A stretch of 64,000 nucleotides of DNA from Marthasterias glacialis (GCA_911728455.2 OU452222.1:23696090-23760089); one strand, 5' to 3'. Shown: positions 1-12,290, numbered from the stretch's first letter. Notes: generated by a model not told the origin, from the sequence alone. Numbers and translations are program-made.

Positions 1-151
1 GACTACAATAATCTTCGGTTAGCCGGTTAGCCCCGGAGAGGTGGCCGATGGATTAATGGTTGGATGGTCAAATTCACTTATCTCCCTGGCTGATCGGGAG
101 CTCAATTAATCCACTAGTTTAAGTTAGATTGCTACCCACGACTTATGTAAT

Positions 152-156
<5 letters not shown>

Positions 157-182
<26 letters not shown>
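157..182 (+). repeat. Poly(T) tract, 26 bases
   Basis: A pure T run; read on the minus strand it is poly(A) at the end of a non-repetitive stretch. No AATAAA precedes it, so a retroposed copy is only a possibility. Confidence 0.8.
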
Positions 183-2690
183 GGCTTTTAACACGGCTCT
201 GGATGACCGATGGCATCCACTAAAGAACGGACCTTTACCAGCCGTGCGTGCGTTCATCTTGCGTCTCGTCAATCCATTGCCCAAAATGAGGCTGGAAGGA
301 AATTTACCAGAACCCTTGGCATGAGTTAAGACTAGAACTCCTACATTCACTGCGTGCACAGATTTACCTGACCACACCTTCTTTAAAAGCTCAGATAGGC
401 AGTGCTCGAGTACTCTCATACTACGCTGCTTCGGACACGGTTTAGTATTTTTGAGCAATTATTCACGGTCCTTTATCTTTGACACTTTTACCATACCTCG
501 ATAAAATGTTTTCCCTAGTGCTTAACTCGCAAAAACAAATAAATCCAACACTCGAGTTAACCCAATCTGAAGCTCGTCTTCCCGGATTGTATTTCTCGTT
601 TTTGAGAAGAGTATTCACAAGGCCATGCTTTGAAAAAAAAAAATAATAAATAACAAAAAAAACCTCCAAATCAGTGTAAAGAAACGAAATCGAGTTAAAA
701 GCACGGGTTTATTGCATTATTTGTCTCCCTGTCGTCCCGGGCGCGCGCGAGCCTTGTCTGAAAATACCTAATGTATCGCCAGCTTGTTGAACACGGATTC
801 GTTGCATGGCGCGAGATGTCTTTTTTTCCCTCCTTTTTTTTTCTTGTGTGGTTTGCATAATGGAGAGCGCGTATATATTCGGCGAATTAACGGCTTTTAG
901 CACGAGGGAGAACTAAACACCTTAAGGGCGGTTTCATTATGATACTTGATCCATCGCGATTCCAACTCTTCCATCGACGATTGCTGTAGTCTCTTGGGAC
1001 TGCGGCTATACCTTCAGGTCACCTGTAGCTTATTTTCGATAAATGGTGCACTTTTTTTTCTTTTTCTTTTTCTATTAATTTTTTTTTTACCACGCGGGGC
1101 AATTCAATTTTGAAATATTTGTATATTTTTGACGAAACCGTGTCTCCGCCTAAAGATACCGTCAAAATAACTAGAAAACTAGAAATGTTAAAGCGAGTAC
1201 ATCATCACTGCAACGCTGGATTTTTTCATAGTTGGATGACGTAAACTGTATAATACATACTTCGTTGACGTCATTTTAGTCTCATTTATGTCTTTTCCCC
1301 TCGCTCTGAAGTGGCGTAACCAGACCTTTTCATGGGGGAGGGGGGCAAAGACAAAATTTGAGGGGCTATTTCATTTATCGAACCATTCCATTGTACATTT
1401 CGATCTCATGGGTTCTGAGCGGGGGCCCCGGTCCGCCTGCCCCCTGCCCCTTGCCCCTTGCCCTCTGCCCCCCCCCCCCGCCATCTTCTGGTTGAGTCGT
1501 CTTCAGAATGTAGACGTGATTATCATTTACGTTAACCGTTATTCGTTTTTCTGACTTTAAAGTTCCAATCGTGATTGGGAAAGGGCAGTCTCTCGAAACC
1601 AGGAGGATTGCAACGACGTTTGGAAAATAATGAGATAATGCTAAGTTAGTTTTTGAAGGAGTACACGTTCAGTCAGACCGGATAGTTCCGAAGAATTACC
1701 ACTCAACGATTTCAAACCTATAAATACATATAAAATAAATAAATAATTAAAAAATTCTTGAGCGTTTTTTTTTTTTTTGGCGCTGTTTTGCTTTTCAATA
1801 CTTACATATGATTCACTTCCAACAAAGAGAGTTTACCCAATCTCTCCATGGTAACAACATATCAGACGGAGATATTTCTAAAAAACAAGTTGGATGTTTC
1901 AACAACATACAAGAGTGCGCTTTACAGATTAAAATTTGTTAATTTATTTTATTCGATAACCGGCAAAACTGTTCCATATATCTCGGGGGCTTTTCCTTTT
2001 AGACTTGCTTATGAGAACATGTTGGACTTGAATCGGGTTAACGTAAAGGGAGCTTTATGTACAACCAGATGGCAGCATGCTTCTTGTATCAAGTGATATG
2101 CATCTGGTTGCCTACTCGCTAGAGTCGACTGGAATTTCTTGTTTGCCGTCCTGACCGACGGGCATAACCGTCATTTGAGAATGGTACACGGCTCGTTGGG
2201 CCTCAAATTGAATCATCCTAACCGCGAGTTTCGAGCAATAGGCGAAAGACCCTGGGCTGTTTTTTAACACATTATTGTGGATATAGTGTACAATGGAAGC
2301 GAGGTTGGTTTTTGAGCGAACGTGTTCAGATCTGTTTAATGTGTTGGCAATCAACGTGTACTTACATGGATCCATACGAGGATGGCCCGTATGATAGCTC
2401 AGTCCACGAGTTCTACCGAACCTATTAAACAAGTTGAAGGTAGTGACGTTTAAGTTATTGGAGAAAACACTCGTCCAGTTTCATTGACTAGTGGAGTAGA
2501 TAGAGACCCATAGGGGAAGTTACCCAGCAAACAAATGTCCGTTGATAAACACAACATCCACTTGACTTAAAACGAGAATCGGGCAATATTACGTCTGATA
2601 TACCTTGCACTGTGACATAAGGCCATATAACTGTTTTTAGACCTCAATTTTCAGTATTTATCTTCATGAAGTACTCGTAATTGCACTGGA
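183..2690. other. Intergenic, no supported gene
   Basis: AT-rich unique-looking sequence with short homopolymers. A G/C-rich stretch at about 1308-1480 (GGCGTAACC...GGGGGAGGGGGG, later CCCCCTGCCCC) resembles the dispersed G-rich repeat seen elsewhere. No ORF shows a recognisable domain. Confidence 0.6.
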
Positions 2691-2726
2691 GACTGTATTG
2701 GAGACCCAGTGCTTGGTACTCGGATA

Positions 2727-2843
2727 TCAGAATACTCGGCACTCGGTCACTCGGCTAGTACATGTACTATGGGGGAGTACTAGCCGAGTGCCGAGTGCCG
2801 AGTGCCGAGTGCCGAGTGCCGAGTGCCGAGTGTGCCGAGTGCC
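2727..2843 (+). repeat. Inverted arrays of the heptamer CCGAGTG
   Basis: Seven head-to-tail CCGAGTG units (2784-2832), then one more after a 2-bp slip. They face reverse-complement CACTCGG units at about 2734-2756, around the centre GTACATGTAC. The whole can fold as a hairpin. Confidence 0.8.
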
Positions 2844-2990
2844 TGTATTATATGTACTATTTGATACTCGACTGAAAAGCACTTGACTACAACACTATCA
2901 GATTGTGAGAAAACAAACCCCTGTGTCACTGAGTATCATAGTTGGGATAAATGAGTGTTTCAGAGATTGATGTGTTGAACTCACCAGGCG

Positions 2991-3081
2991 AGTCTATTGG
3001 GATTTACTCCCCAGCGAGTCACAAACGGACCTCAGACTGCACTTAAGTAAAGTGTTTTTTTATGAGTCGACGCAGCGCGCA
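2991..3081 (+). repeat. SINE-like repeat fragment, copy 1 (CAAACGGAC family)
   Basis: Shares CAAACGGAC, CACTTAA, TAAA and GTCGACG(C/A)AGCGCG in the same order with 3551-3640. Confidence 0.6.
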
Positions 3082-3169
3082 AGAGAAAATCATTTTATTC
3101 ATAGTTTAGTCAAATTCAATTTTGTTGCCAGAGGCAAAATTACATTGAATTGTACATGAACATGAGTAC

Positions 3170-3206
<37 letters not shown>
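3170..3206 (+). repeat. (TAA)n microsatellite
   Basis: About 12 uninterrupted AAT/TAA units. A short (TA)n run follows near 3317-3332. Confidence 0.85.
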
Positions 3207-3210
<4 letters not shown>

Positions 3211-3550
3211 TAAGAAAAATCACAGGTAATAACAGAGAAGAAAATATTCATAAGTGTATCAAAAAGGACAATTCTGTGAAGGAGCTCTGATAAATCTGGT
3301 GAAAAAATTTGTAAATATATATATATATATTTATACATATGTATTGGGGTGATATATATCAACAAAGTATGAAGGGTAAAACATTTAAAACACTACAAAA
3401 CATTCTCTTCAGTAAGTATGGAATTGTACTATACTTGCACCTATTGGTGTTACAAACTTTCCGGTAGAGTTTGATCTTGTTTTGGAGATTATATTACACC
3501 CGTCTCAAAAGGACTTAAAGTTGGACTTGGACTTAGAGTTGGTCAGTAGC

Positions 3551-3640
3551 AAAGTCTGTTGGGTTCGATTCCTGCGCCAGTCGCAAACGGACTTCGGATT
3601 GTGCACTTAACTAAACTGCTTTTATGTCGACGAAGCGCGT
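3551..3640 (+). repeat. SINE-like repeat fragment, copy 2 with box B-like sequence
   Basis: Contains GGGTTCGATTCC, a pol III box B-like motif, followed by the body shared with 2991-3081. A tRNA-derived SINE fragment is likely; no full tRNA fold is present. Confidence 0.5.
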
Positions 3641-3877
3641 AATATGAAATCAATGGCAGATTTGGTGCTGGTCAGGACAGCGAGTGTCTTTCCTCAAACA
3701 AAAATTGACGTTTCAATATGCCATCCTTGTCCTACATAGCCCCACGCCTGAAACTAAGAAAATTGCAAACCCTCTCGGGTATTCAGGTTGGCTCAGTGGT
3801 TTCTTTCCCCGCCTTTCACCTCTGTGGACACCGGTTGGAATCCCGGACTGGAGCCTTGCATGTGGATTGGGTTTTAA

Positions 3878-4265
3878 AGGCAAAGTATACCTTTTGTTTT
3901 TTGAACCGTACGTTTGCCTTAATGCTATATAATTGTAGATATATACCATAAAACTAACCTGTGTAAATTTCATTTCAAAAGGTGGCAGCGTTTTTGAGAT
4001 ATTACCAAAAATCTGGAGCGGTTGTGTTCACGCAGAAGAAGTATCCGTCATTGGAATACACATTCTGAGAAGCGTTACGGCCATAACGCTTCTCAGATTC
4101 AAATTTTTGGGTGATAAAAAGTGATATATTTCTCCATAACTGCAGTACTTCGAAGTGAAACGTTTCTCAAAATGCATTATACTATCCAAAGCTGCTGTAC
4201 TTCTTACCAAGTAAGTTTTTATTGCCAAAAATTTTCAGAGTCATTACCAAACGTATGCAATGCCT
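3878..4265. mobile_element. MITE with TTAA target duplication (AGGCA ends)
   Basis: It is bounded by TTAA at 3874-3877 and 4266-4269. Its ends match as inverted repeats: AGGCAAAGTATAC on the left and, reverse-complemented, AGGCATTGCATACGTTTGG on the right. Intact SINE C copies read GTTTTAAGTC at this point, so one TTAA was the target. The centre holds a hairpin, GAGAAGCGTTA / TAACGCTTCTC. Confidence 0.72.
4064..4101. other. Perfect hairpin inside the MITE
   Basis: CTGAGAAGCGTTA and TAACGCTTCTCAG flank a short CGGCCA-type loop, making a near-perfect palindrome at the centre of the element. Confidence 0.75.
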
Positions 4266-4439
4266 TTAAGTCCCTATCTGTTTGCGTGGGTTTTCCCTAT
4301 TTTTTTTTCCTCCCACATCTAAAACTGACATTTCTTCTAAATCTTCTCTGCACAGGTATCGTCAGGCCTACGGGCAACAGTGCAAGTCACTTTTGAGGGT
4401 CCCTTGGTTTCATTACCAGAAAGATATAATACAAAATTC

Positions 4440-5800
4440 TCTCTTGTCAAATGTCATTGCAAAACTAAAGCAGTGTAATTGATATAAGGAATCTCTTGAA
4501 TAATACAAGTATTGTATTTAAATTCAAACCACATTTGGTCATCATTTGCATCGATTAACATTCATAAAGTCATCGTCATAAAGCCCTTAAGAAGGACGGA
4601 ACTAAAGTTGCCAGAGAAAGGGCGTTAGCAGTTAATGTGTAAAATGTTGTTCCAAGAAAAGTGAGCGTAGAAGTTTGTTCGGTTGTTACCACTCGTAAGT
4701 CATCACAGGAAAGTTAAATTCTAAACAATGGGAAACAAGTTTTTTTTTTTTTGGGGGGGGGCAACAAAAATGTAACAGTAATGCCATTGTTTCATTTTAT
4801 TTTTATTGAAGTATTTTTTTTTTTTTTTGACAGGGGCAATTTTATCGCTTACGACCTTCGGTTATTGGACTTTGCGTGCCTGAAAGACGGGCGAAAAGAG
4901 CCCACGCCCTTCTTCCAAGCACAAGACGTCATATCTATGAAACAAAATACTTAACATAAGGTTTACAAGGTTTCAATTAATTTCAAATGGAACTCGAATT
5001 CAAATAAAACCTTAATCACACTAAACAGCTTTGGTGCGAGGCTTTTGGGTCATTCAATGAAGGTGGTACACTACGGACACCGTTACATGGCTACCACATA
5101 ATATGAAGCGTTTTCACCACCTCACTAGTCTACTTCGTCATTCTTGCTTTACATGGTATAAATTACACCACACATGAATCATAAAGAGGTTTTGCTTCAC
5201 TAAAACAAATGTGATACAGTGCCTGCACTGATGTAACGGGGACACCATATAGGGGTGACATTTGGTGTCCCTGTTACATCGTGACATATATCCTTATTTT
5301 TTTTAGGCGTGTGTACTTTAGTACCTATGTAAGAAGGTTTTTTATGGATTTGGCATCAAGTTTCTGTTGAACATTGTAAATGTGTTTATTACGTCCAGAA
5401 TCCTGAAAAATATGTTAAAAGCATGGTGTCCCTATTTTTATACCATGAATTTCTTTTTAGAATATTAGCAAAAATATCAGGTAAGATGACGGGGGGAAGG
5501 ATTTGAATCTTTCTGAAATACTTTCAAAAACCCCAGATAAAATGTGATGATTGATGAATATATTATTCTCACAAATTATGATAACATTGAAAACAATTCA
5601 CAAATTGTGTCCCACCTTCATGGAATGACCCTTATTCTACCATCCACACTTATCAAGTTCGCTCACCCCTCGAAACCTATAACGTATTCGATGTGTGTTT
5701 TGACACAACAGTTATTTTCACTGCCACAACATGAATCAACTTAAAGGTGTATCACACTAATGGTTTTTAGAAGAGCCATTTTTGTCCTGTAGTTTTAAAA
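4440..5800. other. Intergenic, no supported gene
   Basis: AT-rich with T and G runs (4740-4760, 4814-4829). The only structure noted is the hairpin at 5230-5281. Confidence 0.55.
5230..5281. repeat. 18-bp-stem hairpin (GATGTAACGGGGACACCA)
   Basis: GATGTAACGGGGACACCA pairs with TGGTGTCCCTGTTACATC with one mismatch around a 16-bp loop. It may be a minimal foldback element remnant. Confidence 0.7.
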
Positions 5801-6034
5801 TACATGCCCGACATGGAGCATTATGACCGACAAACAATTACGTCCGACCAACAGTGTCCGACAAACCACTATGTCCGACCCATAGTGTCCGATAAACCAT
5901 TAGGTCCGACCCATTGTGTCCGTCAGACACAATGGGTCGGATATTATCGTTCGTCGGACGCATTGGGTCGCACATAATGGTTCAAAAACTGTCGTCGTAC
6001 ATAGTATTTCATGTTGGCCATAATGATGCGTAAC
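5800..6034. mobile_element. MITE built of CCGAC-type subrepeats, copy 1
   Basis: Units like CATTATGTCCGACC and AGTGTCCGACAAAC repeat and are then mirrored (GGTCGGAC...AATGG). The right end, GGCCATAATGATGCGTAAC, matches the end of the copy at 14725-14997 and inversely the CCGACATGG left end. Confidence 0.72.
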
Positions 6035-6594
6035 GCACGATCACGTAAATGCTCGTTTCAACGACTGAAAGTGAAACAAGCATGGGTGATTTGGGGGTCT
6101 TCCAGCCAGAAGCAGAACTATTTTCTCTCTGGCAGATTGGTACTGGTATGAACTTCAGATTGAGATGAATCTCTTTTTTCTCTCGATAATTGCCAATCCT
6201 GTTCTCTCCCCATTAGCTCCTCTTTAATTGCCTCTCTTTATCAATTGCCGTGCGATTTCCTCCCGTGTATTTTGTTGACCCCTGAGTGTAAACCTAATGC
6301 TAAATTGATAATCAACGCTGGAAACCATCTTCTCCATTTACGCAGCCTGATGTCGCTGACCAATCCATTAGGAGTGCGAAAGCTATCGGCATTGAGGGAC
6401 GCCAAAACACTGGGTCCTTGACTGTCACTCAAACAGCATTCAAGATTCAACGACCCATAGTGAAAACAGAGCTTCTCTTGTGTTTTTCATTTTTTTTTTA
6501 ATGGATGCTCACCGACAATTGCTGATTTTTTTTTTTAGTGAAGTGTTTATAGATAGTACAATACAAAACAATATCATGAAAGACGACATTACGT

Positions 6595-6790
6595 TCATTT
6601 TGCTCATTATGCCCGACATGCAGCACTGTGCCCAACGAACAATTGTGTTCGACAAAACGGCCCTGACAATATTGATCTGCATGTAAATGTTTGCGCGACA
6701 CGGTGAGGTTAATGTTCTGTCAGAAACGATTGCTCGGACGTCATGGATCGACACAGAGATCAAAATCGATTTGTCGGACACAATGATTCA
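6595..6790. mobile_element. Degenerate CCGAC-subrepeat MITE, copy 2
   Basis: Starts CATTATGCCCGACATGCAGCACTGTGCCC and ends TTGTCGGACACAATGATTC. Same units, heavily diverged. Confidence 0.5.
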
Positions 6791-6799
6791 TGGTAATTA

Positions 6800-7830
6800 T
6801 AAAGTTTTGTTTCAAGGACTGCAAGTAAGAAAGTTAAATTGAAATTAGTAAATTGTATTTCTTTATAAATAGGATAAATTTTATGAAAGATGATTATGTC
6901 CAGGACACTGATGTTAGACACTTGTCCATAAAATTTTAATTTGCAGCGCATACACTCCAAGACAAAGCAATTGTAGTGTTCCGTGTTTTGTAGAATTTGT
7001 TTCATATTATCGTTTGATGAAATGTGTACAAGCGTGTCTATTGTAAACTAAACTACTGTTATATACTACTGTATATATTCTCTCTTATGACTTTATAGTA
7101 CTTGGCGGACATCTTGATTTTAAGTCCTTGCAAAATCTCTGTATTCAAAACAAGCCTTTAAGCTATACTTGTTTTGAACCGAAACTTTATTATTGCGGAA
7201 GGTCCTAAGAGTATTGTGATTTGTTTTTCTTTTGACTTTTCATTGCACAAGAAGATCTGCTGAAACGGGCCTTTGTCAAAGGTTATCAAATTATTTTAGA
7301 CCTTCTGTGGATTATAAAATGTTGCCAAAGACTAAGCAAGAGGTCATTCACATAGTCTTCTTTGTATTGATCCACCACGGCCCTAAAGTGATTAAACAGT
7401 GCGACCGAAAAAAAACCTCTCAAAATTGTATTCATCAATTTTGTCGAAATTCTAGAGTTACAGTGGGGAATAATTCCGAGATGATTTCCACTTTTAACCG
7501 CTGTAATTTGATTTATTCTCAGTTTAGGCTGTTACCATTGTTACTTCTGCCCTATTTTTTCCCCGTGCATTAAGCTGTACTTTTAAGTGTCGCCAGCCAG
7601 GTTACTTCCTAACGAGGCGTGACATTGTACATGTATGGCGTCATTCATGGGTGTTTCTTTAGCGTGATGACCTGACACTTTACGGAGAGAGTAAAAGTGT
7701 GTCATACGCTTTCTCTTAAGCCACACCAACTGTATGATTTCCTATTCATTAAGGAACGACTCTGCATGACATCAATTCGTACAGAGGGTAATAGATCTTC
7801 ATGTCATCTTTACAGCCTCGGTTTACTTAC
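6800..7830. other. Intergenic, no supported gene
   Basis: Unique-looking AT-rich DNA; the ORFs here show no domain or low-level family motif. Confidence 0.55.
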
Positions 7831-7834
7831 TTAA

Positions 7835-8945
7835 AGCCCCAGCTCAACATTGGTAAGAAGAAAATCAGGTTCACAGATGTACATATACCTTACATGGTAT
7901 GAAGATAACGATGGTAGAAAACTTTCCTTGAAATATTTCTGCCTGAAGTGTTACCGTTTTTAAATAAGATCCAAAATTAGTTTTCGTCTCAGTGAGACGA
8001 AAACTCTGCCTTTAGGAAAGCGTACAAAAATGATGAATGCATCTTTAAAACGTTTTCTCGCAGCTCAACATTGGTAAAATGCCTGTAAATGCTTCCAATC
8101 TTTGCACAAATTAACCCTATCAGGACCGGGCTTTTTTTGGTTGTACGGGGACCGGGGGGGGGCACATAGTGCCCCCCCTCCGTATTTTCCAAAGTGTTCG
8201 ACCGATTTTGATGAAACTTGCCACAAATGTTCATTTCACCGAGTTCTACATGATGACGTCCCAAAATTTCAAAAAACGTCACTAGTGGGCGTTTTTGACT
8301 GTTTTTTGCCCATTTTTGGTCAAAAATCGTGTTTTTGCCATAACTTCTGTATTTTTTGTCTGAATGTTTTGAAACTTGGCATACTTGTACATTTTAACAA
8401 GATAAATATAATTTGAACCTAATTTAGTCACTTGAAATATCTTTAGGGGGCATAATAATTCACTAATTTATCCCATTTTTGGGAAAAAAAATATTTTTTG
8501 CGTTTTTTCACTTAAAAATCAAAATGGCCGCCGCCAAGGGCCCAGGGAGAAATAATCAGGCTTGATTGACAAATCTGAACATTTTTGGGGTCTGAAAAGT
8601 AAGAAATTAGCAGGTTGAAAATGTTCCATTGTTAAAAAACTTGATATAATTTGAACCCCTAATTAAAAAATTTGGTAGGAGGGGCACATTGTGCCCCCCC
8701 CGGTCCTGATAGGGTTAAGATAAGAAAAAAACAACCTGTGAAAATGTCAGCTCATTTCGCTGTTTCATATTACGAGAAAACGGTAAAAATTCATTCAGCA
8801 TTTTTGTATGTATTCTTAGGCAGGCTTTTCTGGTCTCACGTGAGACAAAAGTTAATTGAGGATTTTGATTTCATTTATTACTTAGTATATGTAAATCTGT
8901 GAATATGTGTGTTGTTCTTTCTTACCAGTGTTGAGCTGGGAAGGA
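7835..8945. mobile_element. Composite of two AGCCCC-type MITE copies with a nested piggyBac-like MITE
   Basis: 7835-8059 is one copy of the family (AGCCCCAGCTCAACATTGG end, central palindrome TTTTCGTCTCAGTGAGACG) broken at its far end. From 8060 a second copy runs in the other orientation to 8945, split by the element at 8115-8714. TTAA lies at 7831-7834 and 8946-8949. Full copies are at 30009-30364, 34832-35176 and 59700-60056. Confidence 0.72.
8115..8714. mobile_element. piggyBac-like MITE, copy A (internally deleted)
   Basis: Flanked by TTAA (8111-8114, 8715-8718), with terminal inverted repeats CCCTATCAGGACCGG. TTAA duplication and CCC ends are the piggyBac hallmarks. Compared with copy C at 47856-48788 it lacks about 330 internal bases. 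It interrupts the surrounding MITE at CACAAATTAAGAT, which uninterrupted copies read CACAAATCAAGAT. It has no transposase. Confidence 0.8.
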
Positions 8946-8949
8946 TTAA

Positions 8950-10830
8950 AGCATTATGGCTGGCTATAGTGTTTACCCTGCCCCTTCAAATGTGAAGCGG
9001 CTCACCTCGCCAGTTCCAGTGACCACCTCGCTCAATATTTGCCAATATCACCTTCTCGTTGTGAATGTTTGCCACACAGGAAATACAGAAAGACAAATAT
9101 TCATTCCATGCCATTTATGAGCCTTTTTGTTTTGCCTATATGTGAAGCAATAAATCACAATTTGGAAGTGTTGACGGCATCATCAGGCATTATTTTGTCT
9201 GAGTGCTGCAATTCTTGGCAGTTTGCGGACTGCATAAAATATGGCTTCAGTCATCAGTTTGAAATTCCACCATCTCGTTCGGTTCATCAGCCCCACGGGA
9301 AACACGGTGGCTAACCCCAATAAAGATCTACAAGCCAAGTAGATCTACACAGTTCTAGAGTCCGTGGGAAGAAGCCATGTCCCTCAGTTGTTTGCAGAAC
9401 CGCCGTCAATCTATAAGGAGATCACCATTTGTAATTATATATAGTGGTGCTTCGAAGTCACCACTGTGACTAATAGTGTATAACTTTAACTATCCGAAAA
9501 TGGATTCCGAACAGCCCCCGAGTTGATTCAATTAGGCTTTATTTTAGATCTGCCTTTTCTTTTTGTTCTTTTCGTATCTTCATAGTATCAAATGGTCGTT
9601 TTTCTTGGGGTTGAGCTGTTTCACATAATTATTTTATAGGAACACCATTTTGTCTTTACACTGTCTTGGAATAATCCTCGTTAAGTACATTAGCTGCGGG
9701 AGGCAGTAGGGCGGGGAGGGGGTGGTAAGCTTTACACACAAACACAGGTGTGTAATGACCCCCAATCGTAGACCCTCCTTCGTTCAACTATTTGTCCTGA
9801 CAAACGTGGTCCCCATTGTTTTCCTTTGTGGTAGCAATCATGGACCTACTGTCCCTTTGTTATTGGTTTGAACGTCACTAAAAGCACAAGCCCACACACA
9901 GACTCCCTTTAACTCCCAGTTGCCGGACTCGCTATTGTTGTTCTATTATTCCCTTTTCTATTGAATTACCTTGTGGGGACAGGGTTTGACAAAGAAAAAC
10001 GTTGGGGGACCTTTGTTCTATTGTATAAATGTCCCCACAACTGCGTGTGTGCCTACCCACAGTCACACAACCCACTTCCGCCTTTAGATAAAATAAAAGT
10101 ACTTGTATCCCCATCTCCATTTGGACGTTTGAAAATATATGCTATTTTATAGAGTTTGACGTTGTTTGGGTTTCGCAATTAAAACACATCTTGTGCACAC
10201 GCTGTCAACTAGTTAATGAGTCTCAATTTGGGCACACACAAAATTGGCATAATGTGAAGCCTCGACATCGTGTACAACGTCTGCAGTTTTGTGTAAGGTC
10301 AAATAGAATAGGTAAGGAACCCGACCATCAATTTGATTAGAGCCCCAATTTCGGCGCAAAAAAATAATAAATAAAAATGTGACAGCGTGATGAAGGTTTT
10401 GTGGAATGATAAATTACTTTGATGTATAGCTTGATCAAGGTTTGAGATATAAACACCGTTTCCATGAAAGTCTATATGTGAGTCGCGGTGATTCTGAAAG
10501 GAAACGAACGGTGTGTAACAACTCGACGTTTCGATCAGTACACTCTTTTTGTTCATGTAGGCGTACATGGTGTGATCCAAAACATTACTCAGTTTTGTAT
10601 TTCCACCTTACAAAGTTTCAAATGCTACTTTTATAGTCTTTAACAATGCATCTGAGACAATAGACATGTGTGGTGCAAAGGACCAGACTGTACGGCCGCG
10701 TCCGAATTGGCGGCTACGGCTGGATGGCCGCGTCATCATGCGTTGAAGTATGGGACATCCCTAGCAACACCCTTAGCAGTGGCTGCAGCCGTAGCCGTAG
10801 CCGCTAATAGACCTTTCCCCTTAAATTTGT
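8950..10830. other. Intergenic, no supported gene
   Basis: No domain-bearing ORF and no clear repeat. A purine-rich stretch lies at about 9696-9730. Near 10692-10800 a GC-rich piece (GGCCGCGTCCGAATTGGCGGCTACGG mirrored by GCAGCCGTAGCCGTAGCCGC) hints at a small foldback. Confidence 0.5.
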
Positions 10831-10844
10831 AAATTGCACATCAC

Positions 10845-12290
10845 GCGTGCGCACAACACTACTGGTTGGCAAAATGAGGGAGGATCGCGCCTTTTTGTGT
10901 GGGGCTGATGCATAGATATAGACTAGATCGGACGCGCGTGCACGCGCACCATTGCGTGTGCACAAAACGTTTTGGTTCATGATGGACGCAGTAAAAAGTC
11001 ACGTGAAAAAGGCAACGCGCTAAAAAAACGTATCTTTATTCAGATCACAGAAAAAGATAATTGAGCCAGTTCTGTGGTACGGTATGAGCGTAAAAAAAAT
11101 GATAGTGCCTATCCAAGACTGTCCTCTGGGGAACTGTTAAGGAAATGGCAGAAGGGTAGACAGAGAAAGATGGACCAACCGTTGCTGAGTAGACTGGAAT
11201 GAGCTTTTAAAACCCAGGCACTTGCAGTGTCAAACTGAGGCTAAAATGGTGCAGCGGTCTACTATGCAGTGCCCTATAAGAGACCCAAAAGTCACGACAG
11301 TAAGTTATAAGATTTTAGAGCCTTGTTTTCAAAACAGTTCAAGAAAACATTTATTTCATACTCTGTTAAATTCACAACGTTTATAAAGATACGATATTCA
11401 ATCAGGGCCAACCAACCAACAAACAAACACATATACAAACACACAGCAACAATATCACAACAACAAAATCATAAAACAGGCAACAACTAACAAAAACGGA
11501 CAGCGGAAAGAGGACAACACAGAGACGGTTAAAATAAGAGCTGGGAGAAAAAGAAAATACACACACAAAAACCAATCAATTCCGCATGCTCGGGAAAGCA
11601 AGAATGGAAAACAGGTAATATGTTTTCTTTTTCAAGTGCTCGACTGATGTATATTTTAGTGGCATAAATCTATGTTGAAAAGTGGGGGATGATTCGCGGA
11701 AAGTTTGGTATGAACTGCCAGTGTGAACAGAAAACATGCACGCCATTGTTTGTCTATAGACAAAGCTTGGGTATGGTAAAGAGTGCGTAATATTTTGAAA
11801 CAAGTTATTTTCATCATTACTTGCTTACTTTTTATGAATTAAAAAAATAATAAGCACATTTTTTCACCACTTGGCAAAATCTTGGGGTAATCCTATGGGA
11901 CATCTCCCCTCTCCAAAAAGTGGGGGGTATATATCCCCAATCCTCCCAATATTCTTGTTAGGACACCACAACACCCTGCTGTATCCTAATACCCACGAGC
12001 AATAAACGACGAAAATTCGTTACCAAATGCAAAACTGATACAATTTCACACTCCCCGCCGAAGAAGCGTTCGTCACGTTGCGAGCAGTGCGCGTTTAATT
12101 GTTTTGCCTTTTTTCACGTGACTTATGGCGGCGCCCAGTCAGAACCTGCGTATTGTACGCGCGTCCGATCTAGTCTTTATATTCTATATCTATGGGCTGG
12201 TGGTGTCGAGACGCACACGCGTTTGTGCCTCTGCCTAGTGCACAGCGTCTGCCTAGTGCACAACGCTATGGTGTTTGCCAACCAGTACGG
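10845..12290. mobile_element. About 1.4-kb element with diverged inverted arms
   Basis: Left-arm pieces GCACAACACTACTGGTTGGCAAAAT, ATAGATATAGACTAGATCGGACGCGCG and GTCACGTGAAAAAGGCAA recur reverse-complemented, in mirrored order, at about 12103-12285. The interior has short CA- and AAC-rich tracts and no transposase. Confidence 0.62.

Larger units (their letters stand above)
3780..4437 (+). mobile_element. tRNA-derived SINE (family C) split by a TTAA-type MITE
   Basis: The head (3780-3877) has GGCTCAGTGG (box A-like) and GGTTGGAATCCC (box B-like). The tail (4266-4437) has GTCCCTATCTG...GCGTGGGTTTTCCC...CCCACATCTAAAACTGACAT...GAGGGTCCCTTGGTTTCATTACCAG. The same body occurs at 16268-16530 (plus), 29277-29545 (minus) and 38800-38935 (minus). 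The insertion at 3878-4265 separates head from tail. Confidence 0.72.

Noticed and set aside
132..458. 108-codon minus-strand ORF ending near poly(A)
   Set aside because: No recognisable domain; the Lys run is just the homopolymer. A retrocopy remains possible but cannot be supported.
5800..6034. Regularly spaced short repeats resembling a CRISPR array
   Set aside because: Eukaryotic context, mirrored orientation of units, no constant spacer length and no cas genes.
8102..8902. ORFs inside the piggyBac-like MITE (also 48521-48802)
   Set aside because: They cross terminal repeats and G/C homopolymers and show no transposase catalytic motif.
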